Notes under the pieces: model-generated | Told to the model about the DNA's origin: nothing | Seen by the model: only the letters and a program-made list of their open reading frames with translations | The model's database searches: none | Shown here: positions 16,381 through 23,583 of the stretch, in pieces | Numbering within the stretch: the first letter of the stretch is position 1 | How the letters are laid out: each line of letters opens with the position of its first letter | Source of the DNA: an uncultured Rubrobacteraceae bacterium | GTDB taxonomy: Bacteria; Actinomycetota; Rubrobacteria; Rubrobacterales; Rubrobacteraceae | Direction of reading: 5' to 3' | NCBI GenBank assembly: GCA_902806065.1 | Contig: CADCVE010000014.1 | Location: 1-41,323, forward strand | Length of the DNA stretch: 41,323 nt | Translations under genes and position numbers: made by a program

Positions 16381-17508
16381 GTGCGCCGAGGTCTTGAGAA
16401 GAGCGAGCCGGTGACCGGGAGTAGGGAAGGATGCTCGCTGGCGGGCACTGTAGCCCCGCGTCGCCTGACACGACGCGACTTCTTGAGAGTAGGCGGAGGC
16501 GCGGCGATCGGAGCGTGCGCACTACCTTCGCTAGCGTGCGGACGGGCGGCTCGCTCAGCGGACGCCGGGCAAGGGGACTCGACCAGCCGCGGGCCAGTGG
16601 GTCTATGGTACGAGGCCAATAACATGGGGACGGCGGGCGGTATGCCGCCGGACTTCGAGGAGAAGTTCTATCGGCCGGAGACCTGGGCACAGGCGAGGGA
16701 GGCCATAGACGTGTACTACGTGCGGGCGGCGACGCTGCTGAACCCCGACAACGGTCTGGACGACTCTTTTCTCGGGGACTTCTTCGTGCCGGTGTTGGAG
16801 GGGTCTGGCGTCGAGATCGCGCTAGACGCCGTCGGGGCGGGCTTTCTCCTCGCTCGCCCGGCTAACTCTACCGCGCGGATCGAACGGGAGGTGGCGCTAA
16901 TGGAGAAGCTGGGGAAGATGGGCGGACGGGTGGGTTACGTCGCCTTGCAGAGCGTACTGTCAAAGCCGCTCAGGAAGGAGAGCAAAGTGGTGGAGTACCC
17001 GATGCAGCAGCGTATCGAGGACGTGGTGGGGTACGCGAAGGCGGTGCGGGAGCGGCTACCGGAGATCGAGCTAGGCATCCTAGACGCGCTCCCTACCAAG
17101 GGCCTGGAGTATCGGGAGCCGTACGGCCAGCTCGCCACCGCGCTCGATAAGGATGGCCTGAAGCTGGACTTCGTCCACCTGGATTGTCCCTACGAGCATC
17201 CCCAACAGGGAACCAGAATCACGTGGGAGGGTGTGAAGGAGGTCGAAACCTTCGTGAAGCAGGACGTCGGGGCGCGCTTCGGCCTTGTCTGCACGAGCCG
17301 CACGGGCGGCGAGGCGTCGGACGAGGCCTGGCACGATAACGTCCTGGACGCCCCGAAACAGTACGCGGAGGCGGACGGCAACCCCAACGAGTACGTTGTC
17401 ATGAGCTGGTTCCCGTACCCTGCCTCCAGCATCCCCGAGTCTGCGGGAGCAGACACGTTTACGGAGACGAAGACGGTACTTGCCTTTTCTCGGGGACTCG
17501 GCCGGTGA
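16381..17508 (+). CDS. Tat-type lipoprotein resembling a TIM-barrel glycoside hydrolase
   Basis: 375 residues, GTG start 4 bases after sulfatase 2. The N-terminus has a twin-arginine signal (LTRRDFLRVGGGAAIGA) and a lipobox-like PSLAC, so export in folded form and lipidation are likely. The mature part has alternating strand-helix units (GLWYEANNMG, IDVYYVRAATLL, VEIALDAVG, VGYVALQSV, IELGILDALP, LKLDFVHLDCPY, FGLVCTSRTGG, EYVVMSWFPYP) typical of a (beta/alpha)8 barrel. Acidic residues at strand ends (ALDAV, ILDAL, VHLDC) could be catalytic. No specific family was recognised, and the glycosidase role is inferred from fold and from its position between sulfatases. Confidence 0.7.
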   Translation: MRRGLEKSEPVTGSREGCSLAGTVAPRRLTRRDFLRVGGGAAIGACALPSLACGRAARSADAGQGDSTSRGPVGLWYEANNMGTAGGMPPDFEEKFYRPETWAQAREAIDVYYVRAATLLNPDNGLDDSFLGDFFVPVLEGSGVEIALDAVGAGFLLARPANSTARIEREVALMEKLGKMGGRVGYVALQSVLSKPLRKESKVVEYPMQQRIEDVVGYAKAVRERLPEIELGILDALPTKGLEYREPYGQLATALDKDGLKLDFVHLDCPYEHPQQGTRITWEGVKEVETFVKQDVGARFGLVCTSRTGGEASDEAWHDNVLDAPKQYAEADGNPNEYVVMSWFPYPASSIPESAGADTFTETKTVLAFSRGLGR

Positions 17509-19094
17509 GTGGGTGCTTCTTGATAAAGAAGACGCTGCTCGAGGCTCTGGTGGGATGTATGGCGGTCTCCTTCTTGCTCCTGGTGGGTTGCTCGGGGTCC
17601 GAGCGGGACGAAGAGGGAGAGAAGGCGGAGGTGACGGGTACGGAAGAGGCGGAAGCGCCTGCCGTAGGAGAGGCTTCCGGCGACCGGCCGAACATAGTCT
17701 TTGTTCTTACAGACGACCTGGACTATGGCTCCGCCGAGAAGATGCCGGAGATCAACTCTCTTTTGAGGGACGAAGGTGCCTCCCTGGAGAGTACCTTTAT
17801 CAGCCACCCGATATGTTGCCCCTCGCGTTCGACTATCCTCACCGGTCTCTACGATCACAACCACCAGGTGATCAGCAACAGGTACCCTGACGGGGGATTC
17901 CGGAAGTTCCGCGAGCAAGGACACGAGGAGGAATCGATCGCCGTAAGCCTGCAAGATGGCGGCTACCAGACCGGTTTCTTCGGTAAGTACCTCAACGGAT
18001 ACACTCAGGTCGACCCGACTCACGTCCCTCCCGGATGGGATGAGTGGTACGGCAAGCTGGAAGAGCAGAAGCTCTACAATTACAGGCTCAACGAGAACGG
18101 CGAGGAGGTCTCTTACGGAGACGAACCCGAGGACTTCTTTACCGACGTAATCTCTGGTAAGGCGACGGAGTTCGTCCAAAGCGCGGCGCCAGAGGATCAA
18201 CCCTTCTTCATGTATGTGGCCCCGACGGCACCCCACGGACCCGCGACCCCCGCGGAGCGCCACGAGGGCGCCTTCGCCGGTGAGGAGGCTCCCCGTCCTC
18301 CGTCTTTCGACGAGGAAGACGTCTCGGACAAACCGTCCTGGCTCCAAACCAGCTCTCCCCTCTCCGAACCCTCAGTCTCCACAATCGACAGCCGTTATCA
18401 GAAGCGCCTGGAGTCGATGCTAGCGGTGGACGAGATGGTCGGCTCTCTCGTCGGAGAGCTAGAGGCCGCCGGGGAGCTCGACAATACCTACATATTCTTT
18501 ACCTCCGACAACGGCTTCGAGCAGGGCGAGCACCGCATAAGCGGAGGGAAGGACCGCCCCTACGAGGAGTCCGCTCGCGTGCCTTTCTTCGTCCGGGGGC
18601 CGGGGGTAGCTCCCGCATCAGAGGTCGAAGAGCTGGCCGTAAACACGGACTTCGCCCCAACCTTCGCGGACCTGGCGGGCGTGGAGTTTCCGGCGGACGG
18701 GCGCTCCCTGGCGCCGCTGATGCGTGGCGAAGAACCCGCGTGGCGTTCGTCCATTCTGATAGAGAGGTTACCTCCCTCTGAAGGTGGTGGTGAGGAAGCA
18801 AGTGGCAAAGCCAAAGCCAAAGGAAAGGGCAAAGCCAAATCTAAAGGAAAAGCTAAAGAAAAGGTAGAGGGCATCAGCTCACCTCCGTACGAGGCCGTAA
18901 GGACGGACACCTACAAGTACATCGAGTACGAGAACGGCGAGACGGAACTCTACGACCTCGAAGCCGACCCCTACGAGCTGGAGAGCCTGCACGAGAGCGC
19001 CGACCCTGACCTGATCGAAGACCTCAAAGCGAGGCTCGCGACGCTCGAAAGCTGCTCGGGTGAGGAGTGTAAGGAGGCCGAAGACGCCCCATAG
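17505..19094 (+). CDS. Lipoprotein sulfatase, copy 3
   Basis: 529 residues. The GTG start overlaps the previous stop in a GTGA, so translation is coupled. Lipobox LLVGC (Cys about 29) and type I sulfatase motifs VLTDDLD, CCPSRST (first Cys about 104), FFGKYLN, APTAPHGP and FTSDNGFEQGEH are present. Near residue 435 a Lys/Ala/Gly-rich stretch (SGKAKAKGKGKAKSKG and on) is inserted before the C-terminal subdomain, at the site of the acidic insert in copy 2. It ends with the shared Cys pair (CSGEEC). It is probably the last gene of the operon. Confidence 0.92.
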   Translation: MSGCFLIKKTLLEALVGCMAVSFLLLVGCSGSERDEEGEKAEVTGTEEAEAPAVGEASGDRPNIVFVLTDDLDYGSAEKMPEINSLLRDEGASLESTFISHPICCPSRSTILTGLYDHNHQVISNRYPDGGFRKFREQGHEEESIAVSLQDGGYQTGFFGKYLNGYTQVDPTHVPPGWDEWYGKLEEQKLYNYRLNENGEEVSYGDEPEDFFTDVISGKATEFVQSAAPEDQPFFMYVAPTAPHGPATPAERHEGAFAGEEAPRPPSFDEEDVSDKPSWLQTSSPLSEPSVSTIDSRYQKRLESMLAVDEMVGSLVGELEAAGELDNTYIFFTSDNGFEQGEHRISGGKDRPYEESARVPFFVRGPGVAPASEVEELAVNTDFAPTFADLAGVEFPADGRSLAPLMRGEEPAWRSSILIERLPPSEGGGEEASGKAKAKGKGKAKSKGKAKEKVEGISSPPYEAVRTDTYKYIEYENGETELYDLEADPYELESLHESADPDLIEDLKARLATLESCSGEECKEAEDAP

Positions 19095-19115
19095 GCCACC
19101 CGAGGGCCTTCTATT
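19092..19115 (+). terminator. Weak hairpin at the end of the sulfatase operon
   Basis: AGGCC and GGCCT pair around a short loop directly at the stop codon of sulfatase 3, followed by TCTATT. The stem is only 5 bp. Confidence 0.3.
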
Positions 19116-19176
19116 CGACCACGTCATCCAGGGAAACACGCGGCCTGCCAGCCTTCTAATCTCCCTTCCGGCGATG

Positions 19177-19182
19177 TATAAT
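19177..19182 (+). promoter_or_regulatory. -10 element of a probable leaderless peptidase transcript
   Basis: A perfect TATAAT ends 8 bases before the ATG at 19191, with no ribosome binding site between. Transcription would start at or next to the start codon. No strong -35 is visible. Confidence 0.5.
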
Positions 19183-19190
19183 GTTTCATT

Positions 19191-19985
19191 ATGATTTATA
19201 AACTTGGTGTTGAGGTTTGTGAGCCTGAGGGGAAGCCGGTGCGTTTACGGCTGCGGAGGATGGTGGTCTCGATCTCCTTCCTGTCAACCTTCCTGATGCT
19301 GATGTTGCTGGTATATGGCCTCGTCGGGGCATTCGCCGTTGAAGGCACTCCCGCAGTAGCGCCCACGGCAACCCCCGCAACAGCTCCTGCGGCAACTCCC
19401 GCGGCAACCCCTGTGGAAGAGCCCCTCGTGATCGACGAGGCTGCCTTTGTGCAGGACGTGCTCTCGGATGCGAACGCTTACTGGACTGAGGAGTTCGCGC
19501 GGCTCGGATATCCGTATAGGTCCGCGAACCTGGTGCTTGTTTATGATAAGCCGATCGAAGCTGAGTGTGGTCCCCTTTATCCCGAGTACGGGCCTGCCTA
19601 CTGCGGGTATGATGGGACGCTCTACTACCCGCTTAGTTGGGCTGTACCGGGCGGCCAGCCTCTAGAGGAGTACGGTTACTCCGCCGTGGCCATGGGGATG
19701 GCCCACGAGACGGGCCATCACGTACAGATGCAGATGGACGAGCTCGGCATCCGTAGCTTGGATGGCTGGACTCCGGTGCAGAACGAGTTGCAGGCCGATT
19801 GCCTCGCGGGCATGTGGAGCAGGCGAGCCGACGCGCGTTTCGGGGACGGGGGTACCGAGGCCATCCTGACCGTTCTCACGGAGTTGGGCGCCGCGACGCA
19901 TGGCACCGCCGAGCAGCGAATCGCCGCTTTCGAGGACGGTTACTATACCGGTGAACTCTCCCGTTGCCTCGCTCTGACGGGCTAA
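19191..19985 (+). CDS. Putative neutral zinc metallopeptidase (YpfJ family), membrane-anchored
   Basis: 264 residues. A basic cytosolic N-terminus and one TM helix (about 25-48) are followed by an Ala/Thr/Pro spacer (PTATPATAPAATPAATP, about 57-74) and the peptidase domain outside the membrane. The zinc motif is AHETGHHVQ (His172, Glu173, His176), with the third-ligand region NELQADCLAGMWS, as in the YpfJ/zinc_peptidase family. Cys near CGPLY, YCGY, ADCL and SRCL could form disulfides. The perfect TATAAT 8 bases upstream and absence of a ribosome binding site suggest a leaderless mRNA. The substrate is unknown. Confidence 0.9.
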   Translation: MIYKLGVEVCEPEGKPVRLRLRRMVVSISFLSTFLMLMLLVYGLVGAFAVEGTPAVAPTATPATAPAATPAATPVEEPLVIDEAAFVQDVLSDANAYWTEEFARLGYPYRSANLVLVYDKPIEAECGPLYPEYGPAYCGYDGTLYYPLSWAVPGGQPLEEYGYSAVAMGMAHETGHHVQMQMDELGIRSLDGWTPVQNELQADCLAGMWSRRADARFGDGGTEAILTVLTELGAATHGTAEQRIAAFEDGYYTGELSRCLALTG

Positions 19986-20076
19986 CAACCGCCAAACCCC
20001 CTCACAACGTCTGACAAAGTACGGGCGGAACCGGCGAGCCGCGAACGACGGCTATTTCGGAGAGAGAAGACCTCGG

Positions 20077-20490
20077 ATGACAGTGGAAGTGATCGGGGTG
20101 GACCACACCTTCGTGTCGGTCGGGGATCTAGGGCGTTCCGAGGAGTTCTACGATCGCGTCATGGCTATCTTGGGCTTCCGCAAGGGCGAGAGCGCCAGTT
20201 CGCGTACTCCCTGAGGCCGGCCAGGGAAGATGCTCCCGGGCACGACCGTACGCGCCCGGGCTGCACCATCTCTGCTTGCGGATGGTAGACGAGCCGCCGT
20301 TGACCGCGTGGCGAGGGAGCTTCGGGAGGCGGGTGTCGAGGCTACGGAGCCGCGCTACTACCCGGAATACGCTCCGGACTACTACGCGACATTCTTCGAA
20401 GCCCCCGACGGTATGAGGTTTGAGGTAATGAACTTCCGTGAAATCAGGCGCAAGGTGAGGTACGACTGGGAGGCCAGGGCCGGCCTGTGA
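20077..20490 (+). pseudogene. Broken VOC (glyoxalase/bleomycin-resistance) family gene
   Basis: The first 45 codons encode a normal VOC N-terminus (VIGVDHTFVSVGDLGRSEEF) with the metal-binding His, then hit TGA at 20212-20214. The next part continues in another frame (YSLRPARED, GLHHLCLRM). The C-terminal part is in a third frame (VDRVARELREAGVEATEPRY, FFEAPDGMRFEVMNF, from about 20300). The segment normally between LGFRKG and YSLRPA is also short. At least two frameshifts and a deletion make this a pseudogene. It would have encoded a VOC protein of about 150 residues. Confidence 0.8.
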
Positions 20491-20590
20491 GGGTTGGCGA
20501 ACGACTCCGCCGCCGATACTCCCTCCGTAGGTTGTAGAGGTTATAGCAAGATTTGATTCCCGCACCTCTAGAGGCGTCCGGTCAGCTCTT

Positions 20591-21391
20591 TCAAGCCCTC
20601 TTTCTAACGATGCCTTCCAGCAGGGTGCGGTTGGGTACGCGGTAGAGGTAGCCGTCTTCGGAGCGCAGGATCACGGCGGAGTAGCCAAGCTCTTCGACGG
20701 TGCCTTCGATGCCCTCCACAAAGACCTCATCTCCCACGGCCAACCCTTCCTGAACGTAGCGGCCAGCGGCGATATTGCCCGAGAGGGGGACGAGACCCTG
20801 GCCCAGGGCGAGAGCGGTGACGAGCCCCGCGGTGGCGAGCAGGATCACGGCAATGAGGATGAGGAAGGAAGTTTCGAGGCCGAGCTGTCCGGCGGCCAAG
20901 AGGCCGGTTATGGCGACTACGGTGACGAAAACTATGCGGCGGAAGACGTTTGCACCGCGCAGGCCCGCGTTCTCGGCGCTGCGGGCGACGAGGTCCGCCA
21001 GCCAGCCCGCGGCCATGACCCCCGCGATGATGATGACGAGGGCCACGAGAAGCCGGCCGGAGAGGTCGACTATCTTATCCATCGTCTGTTCGAGCGAGGA
21101 GAGGCCGAGGACGCTCAGGGAGCCCGCGACTCCGATCAGGAGCACGGCCCAGAAGAGTACTAGGCCGAGTAGCTTCGAGGGGCCGCCATCGTAGCCGAGC
21201 TGCCCGAGCGACTCCGCCGCCCCGGTCCGCTGTGCGATCTCCTCCAGACCCAGGGTTTCGAGGAGACGAGCCGTCAGGCGTTGCAGCACCACGGCGACTA
21301 TAAGCGCCACGACCATCACCACTAGAGCGCCGACGAGCCGCGGGATGAACTCGGCCATCGCTTCCCCAAAGTCGGCCAGTATCTCCTCCAC
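20591..21391 (-). CDS. MscS-type small-conductance mechanosensitive channel family protein
   Basis: 266 residues from GTG at 21391, chosen because AAGGAGG lies 5 bases upstream and the preceding stop is 10 bases away. Conserved TM-helix repeats (RLVGALVVMVVALIVAVVL, LLGLVLFWAVLLIGVAGSL, LVALVIIIAGVMAAGWLADL) belong to the TM_helix/MscS-related class. Two further hydrophobic helices precede a short beta domain (AVGDEVFVEGIEGTVEELGYSAVILRSEDGYLYRVPN), the start of the MscS beta domain. The large C-terminal cage is absent. It is third in an operon with an ECF sigma factor and a putative anti-sigma protein, suggesting response to envelope or osmotic stress. Confidence 0.85.
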   Translation of the reverse strand: MEEILADFGEAMAEFIPRLVGALVVMVVALIVAVVLQRLTARLLETLGLEEIAQRTGAAESLGQLGYDGGPSKLLGLVLFWAVLLIGVAGSLSVLGLSSLEQTMDKIVDLSGRLLVALVIIIAGVMAAGWLADLVARSAENAGLRGANVFRRIVFVTVVAITGLLAAGQLGLETSFLILIAVILLATAGLVTALALGQGLVPLSGNIAAGRYVQEGLAVGDEVFVEGIEGTVEELGYSAVILRSEDGYLYRVPNRTLLEGIVRKRA

Positions 21392-21401
21392 CAATTCCTC
21401 C

Positions 21402-21749
21402 TTAGATGCCTTGTCCGGCGGCGCCGGGGAGCCTGAGATGCAGATAATAGACAAAAGCGTCGAGGTAGGCTCGCCCGACGCCAGCGAAGAAGCTCTCCGC
21501 CTGCCTGAAAAAGGCCGAGAGGGCAGCCTGCCGGAGGGCGTAGTCGATCACGGCCTGCGGTACCTCGGGAGACTCTTCGCCGATGACGCCCATCAGGGCG
21601 ATCATTCTGAGGTAGGACTCTGCCATCCTGAGCGCCTCCGGGTCTTCGAGGATCGTCTGCTCCACCTCGCGAGCCTCCTCGGGCGAGAGCTCGCTCGCGG
21701 CGTAGGCTCCGATCTTCTCCAGGGTCTCCCAGTGGTTCGAGCCGTTCAC
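21402..21749 (-). CDS. Putative anti-sigma factor
   Basis: 115 residues. The GTG start overlaps the sigma-factor stop in a GTGA, so translation is coupled. The N-terminus (WETLEKIGAYAASELSPEEAREVEQTILEDPEALRMAES) resembles the anti-sigma zinc-finger-like (ASD) region, but the HxxxCxxC zinc ligands are missing. The C-terminal half (VIDYALRQAALSAFFRQAESFFAG, FVYYLHLRLPG) is helical with no clear TM span, so it may be soluble. The assignment rests on gene position and the ELSPEEAREVE pattern. Confidence 0.7.
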   Translation of the reverse strand: MNGSNHWETLEKIGAYAASELSPEEAREVEQTILEDPEALRMAESYLRMIALMGVIGEESPEVPQAVIDYALRQAALSAFFRQAESFFAGVGRAYLDAFVYYLHLRLPGAAGQGI

Positions 21750-22312
21750 CGCGAACCCTCCCCCGGCTGCCGGGAGAGCGCCACGAGAAGGGAGGCCCGT
21801 CCCCTGCTGACCCAACCCTTCGCCGTGCCCTCGGGGACCTCCAGGATCTGGGCTACCTCCGCGTAGCTCAAACCCTCCATGTGCCGCAAGACCAGCGCCG
21901 CCCGGTGTTCCGCTCGCACGTACTCCAGCGCGTGCAGAAGCTCGCCGCGGCGTTCGGCGGCCAGCGCGGCGGTCTCCGGGTCGTCCTCGATGCTAATGTT
22001 AACCGGCAGGTACGTAAGCTCGTCGCTAACCTCCCGCGCCTCCCTAGCCTGCTCCTTGCGCAGGACACTCAAGCAGGTATTTACCGTTATCTTGTAGAGC
22101 CAGGTGCTAAAGGCGCTCTCACCCCTGAACTTCCTTATATTTCGCCAGACCCTGATCCAGACTTCCTGGCTGGCGTCCTGGGCCTCCCTGGTGTTTAGTA
22201 TCCGTACGGCCACCCGGTAAACGAGCCCCGAGTAGCCATGGACCAACTGCGCGAAGGCCTGGACGTCCCCGTCCGCGGCCTTTGCCGCCAAGTTTTGGTC
22301 CTCAACGGTCAT
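21746..22312 (-). CDS. ECF sigma factor
   Basis: 188 residues. Region 2: FAQLVHGYSGLVYRVAVRIL, then DASQEVWIRVWRNIRKFRGE and STWLYKITVNTCLSVLRK, which bind core polymerase and the -10. An acidic linker with EDDPETAALAAE follows. Region 4: LEYVRAEHRAALVLRHMEGL, SYAEVAQILEVPEGTAKGWVSRGRASL is a complete helix-turn-helix for the -35. It begins the three-gene operon with the anti-sigma protein and MscS-type channel. A candidate self-recognised promoter lies upstream. Confidence 0.95.
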   Translation of the reverse strand: MTVEDQNLAAKAADGDVQAFAQLVHGYSGLVYRVAVRILNTREAQDASQEVWIRVWRNIRKFRGESAFSTWLYKITVNTCLSVLRKEQAREAREVSDELTYLPVNISIEDDPETAALAAERRGELLHALEYVRAEHRAALVLRHMEGLSYAEVAQILEVPEGTAKGWVSRGRASLLVALSRQPGEGSR

Positions 22313-22377
22313 GCGAGAGACGCCCTCCGCCGCGCTACCACTCTGAATGGTCCGCCATCGAATAACTGAACGCTCTC

Positions 22378-22426
22378 AAGATAACAGACTCGCGCCCCGC
22401 CGCCAAAGTTACAGGAAGATAACAGA
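22378..22426 (-). promoter_or_regulatory. Candidate ECF-type promoter and 11-bp direct repeat upstream of the sigma gene
   Basis: In gene direction TGTAACTTT (22413-22405) resembles the AAC core of ECF -35 elements and is followed after about 15 bases by AGTCTGTT (22390-22383), resembling a GTC-type -10. An 11-bp direct repeat, AAGATAACAGA on the plus strand, occurs at 22378-22388 and 22416-22426; the first copy overlaps the -10. Confidence 0.4.
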
Positions 22427-22560
22427 AGCACCTCTTAGCGTAGCCGATAAGCTCTTAATTTCGAGATTCCGTGCGGAAGCTGTAACGAAACCGTCCCCCC
22501 GGTAGTCTCAGTTACTACTGACGTGAAAGCAGTCGTCTTTCTGTTGTGAGGAGTGATGAA

Positions 22561-22944
22561 GTGTACAGCATAGAGGTGCGGGAGAGGGACGAGGAGAACA
22601 TACTGGTCGAGCTCTGGGGTGAGTTTGACCGGCATGCTCTGGAGGAGTTACGGGAGACTTTGGACGGAGTACTGGAGTTGCGGCGGCCGACGATAGTGGA
22701 CCTCTCCGGGGTAGAGTTCCTCGACATAGGAGCCACGCGCGAGATGACGATCCGGTCTCGACTCTACGCTCACCACCTGACCCTGACCAACCCCTCCTGG
22801 CAGGTGTCCCGGAGCGTGGCGGCTTGTGGGGTCAAGGACTGGTTCGGTTTTAGCGTTGGAGCTGAAGACCCTCCGGAACCACCGGCGATGGCGTCCTCTA
22901 GCTCCTCTAATCAAGGAGACGCGAGAGGACGCCGCGCGGCTTGA
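22561..22944 (+). CDS. STAS-domain protein (anti-sigma-factor antagonist-like)
   Basis: GTG at 22561 with GAGGAG 7 bases upstream gives VYSIEVRERDEENILVELWG; an earlier GTG (22546) is less likely. The STAS fold is clear: ILVELWGEFDRHALEELRET, then TIVDLSGVEFLDIGATREM and GVKDWFGF. At the usual phosphorylation site (DSSGLG in SpoIIAA) the sequence is LDIGATRE, without the Ser, so classical kinase control is unlikely. The Ser-rich tail after residue 105 overlaps the 3' end of the convergent membrane-protein gene by 38 bases. It is divergent from the ECF sigma operon. Confidence 0.85.
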   Translation: MYSIEVRERDEENILVELWGEFDRHALEELRETLDGVLELRRPTIVDLSGVEFLDIGATREMTIRSRLYAHHLTLTNPSWQVSRSVAACGVKDWFGFSVGAEDPPEPPAMASSSSSNQGDARGRRAA

Positions 22945-23446
22945 CGGCCGAGGTCTCGATCACGGTCGAGGCCGCGATCACGCCGATGAGGAGCGCCAGG
23001 GCGGAGGGTCCGGTCAGCGCGATCAGGCGCTGAGACTGCGCAGCCGCGTCGGGTGTCTCGGGCGCGGGCTGCGTCCCCGCCTCTACCGGCGTGTCACCCT
23101 CCTGGGACTGGCTCGCGATCCTGGCCCCCAGGATGCCCGAGGCGATGCCGTTGATCGCCGCCCCGCCGAGCATCAAGTTCTTGAGGCGCGTGAGACCCGG
23201 TGCCCGAAGCTCGCCATCCGCCTTCAAGCCGCCCAACCTCCAGGACAGCAGCGTCGCGGCGATGGCCAGGAAGTTGACCGCGTTGAAGCGGCCCCAGGCC
23301 TCGTTCAGGACCCGCCCGCGCTCACCCTTATCGCTGATGCGGCTAATGGTTGGGTTCAGCGCGATCTGCCCGAAAAGAGCGCCCCCAAACCACGTCGCAA
23401 GGCCGAGATTGTGGCTGATCTTGGAAATGTTCGATGGCTCCGTCAA
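22907..23446 (-). CDS. Hypothetical membrane protein
   Basis: 179 residues from TTG at 23446, with AGAGGAG 5 bases upstream; the frame is open to 23518. The N-terminus is NISKISHNLGLATWFGGALF, followed by ERGRVLNEAWGRFNAVNFLA. Hydrophobic helices lie at about 15-35, 57-72, 95-112 and 145-165, with a Pro/Glu-rich loop (DTPVEAGTQPAPETPDAA) between the last two. No named family is recognised. It overlaps the STAS gene end to end. Confidence 0.7.
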   Translation of the reverse strand: MTEPSNISKISHNLGLATWFGGALFGQIALNPTISRISDKGERGRVLNEAWGRFNAVNFLAIAATLLSWRLGGLKADGELRAPGLTRLKNLMLGGAAINGIASGILGARIASQSQEGDTPVEAGTQPAPETPDAAAQSQRLIALTGPSALALLIGVIAASTVIETSAVKPRGVLSRLLD

Positions 23447-23583
23447 AGCTTCTCCTCTCATCTCTGGTAGCTCTTCTACGTTCCCCTCGCCAACCCGCAG
23501 CAAACAAGCAACATTCATCCTGGCTTTGACGCCGGCAGCTTGTCCAACCTCGCAACCGTAACCTTTGCGGCGCCTTTAGTGTC

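Noticed and set aside
17190-18347. 385-codon minus-strand frame opposite sulfatase 3
   Set aside because: Shadow of a conserved coding strand, a common effect in GC-rich DNA; similar shadows occur opposite all three sulfatases.
13286-19094. Long direct DNA repeats
   Set aside because: They are explained by the three paralogous sulfatase genes and are not a separate repeat element.
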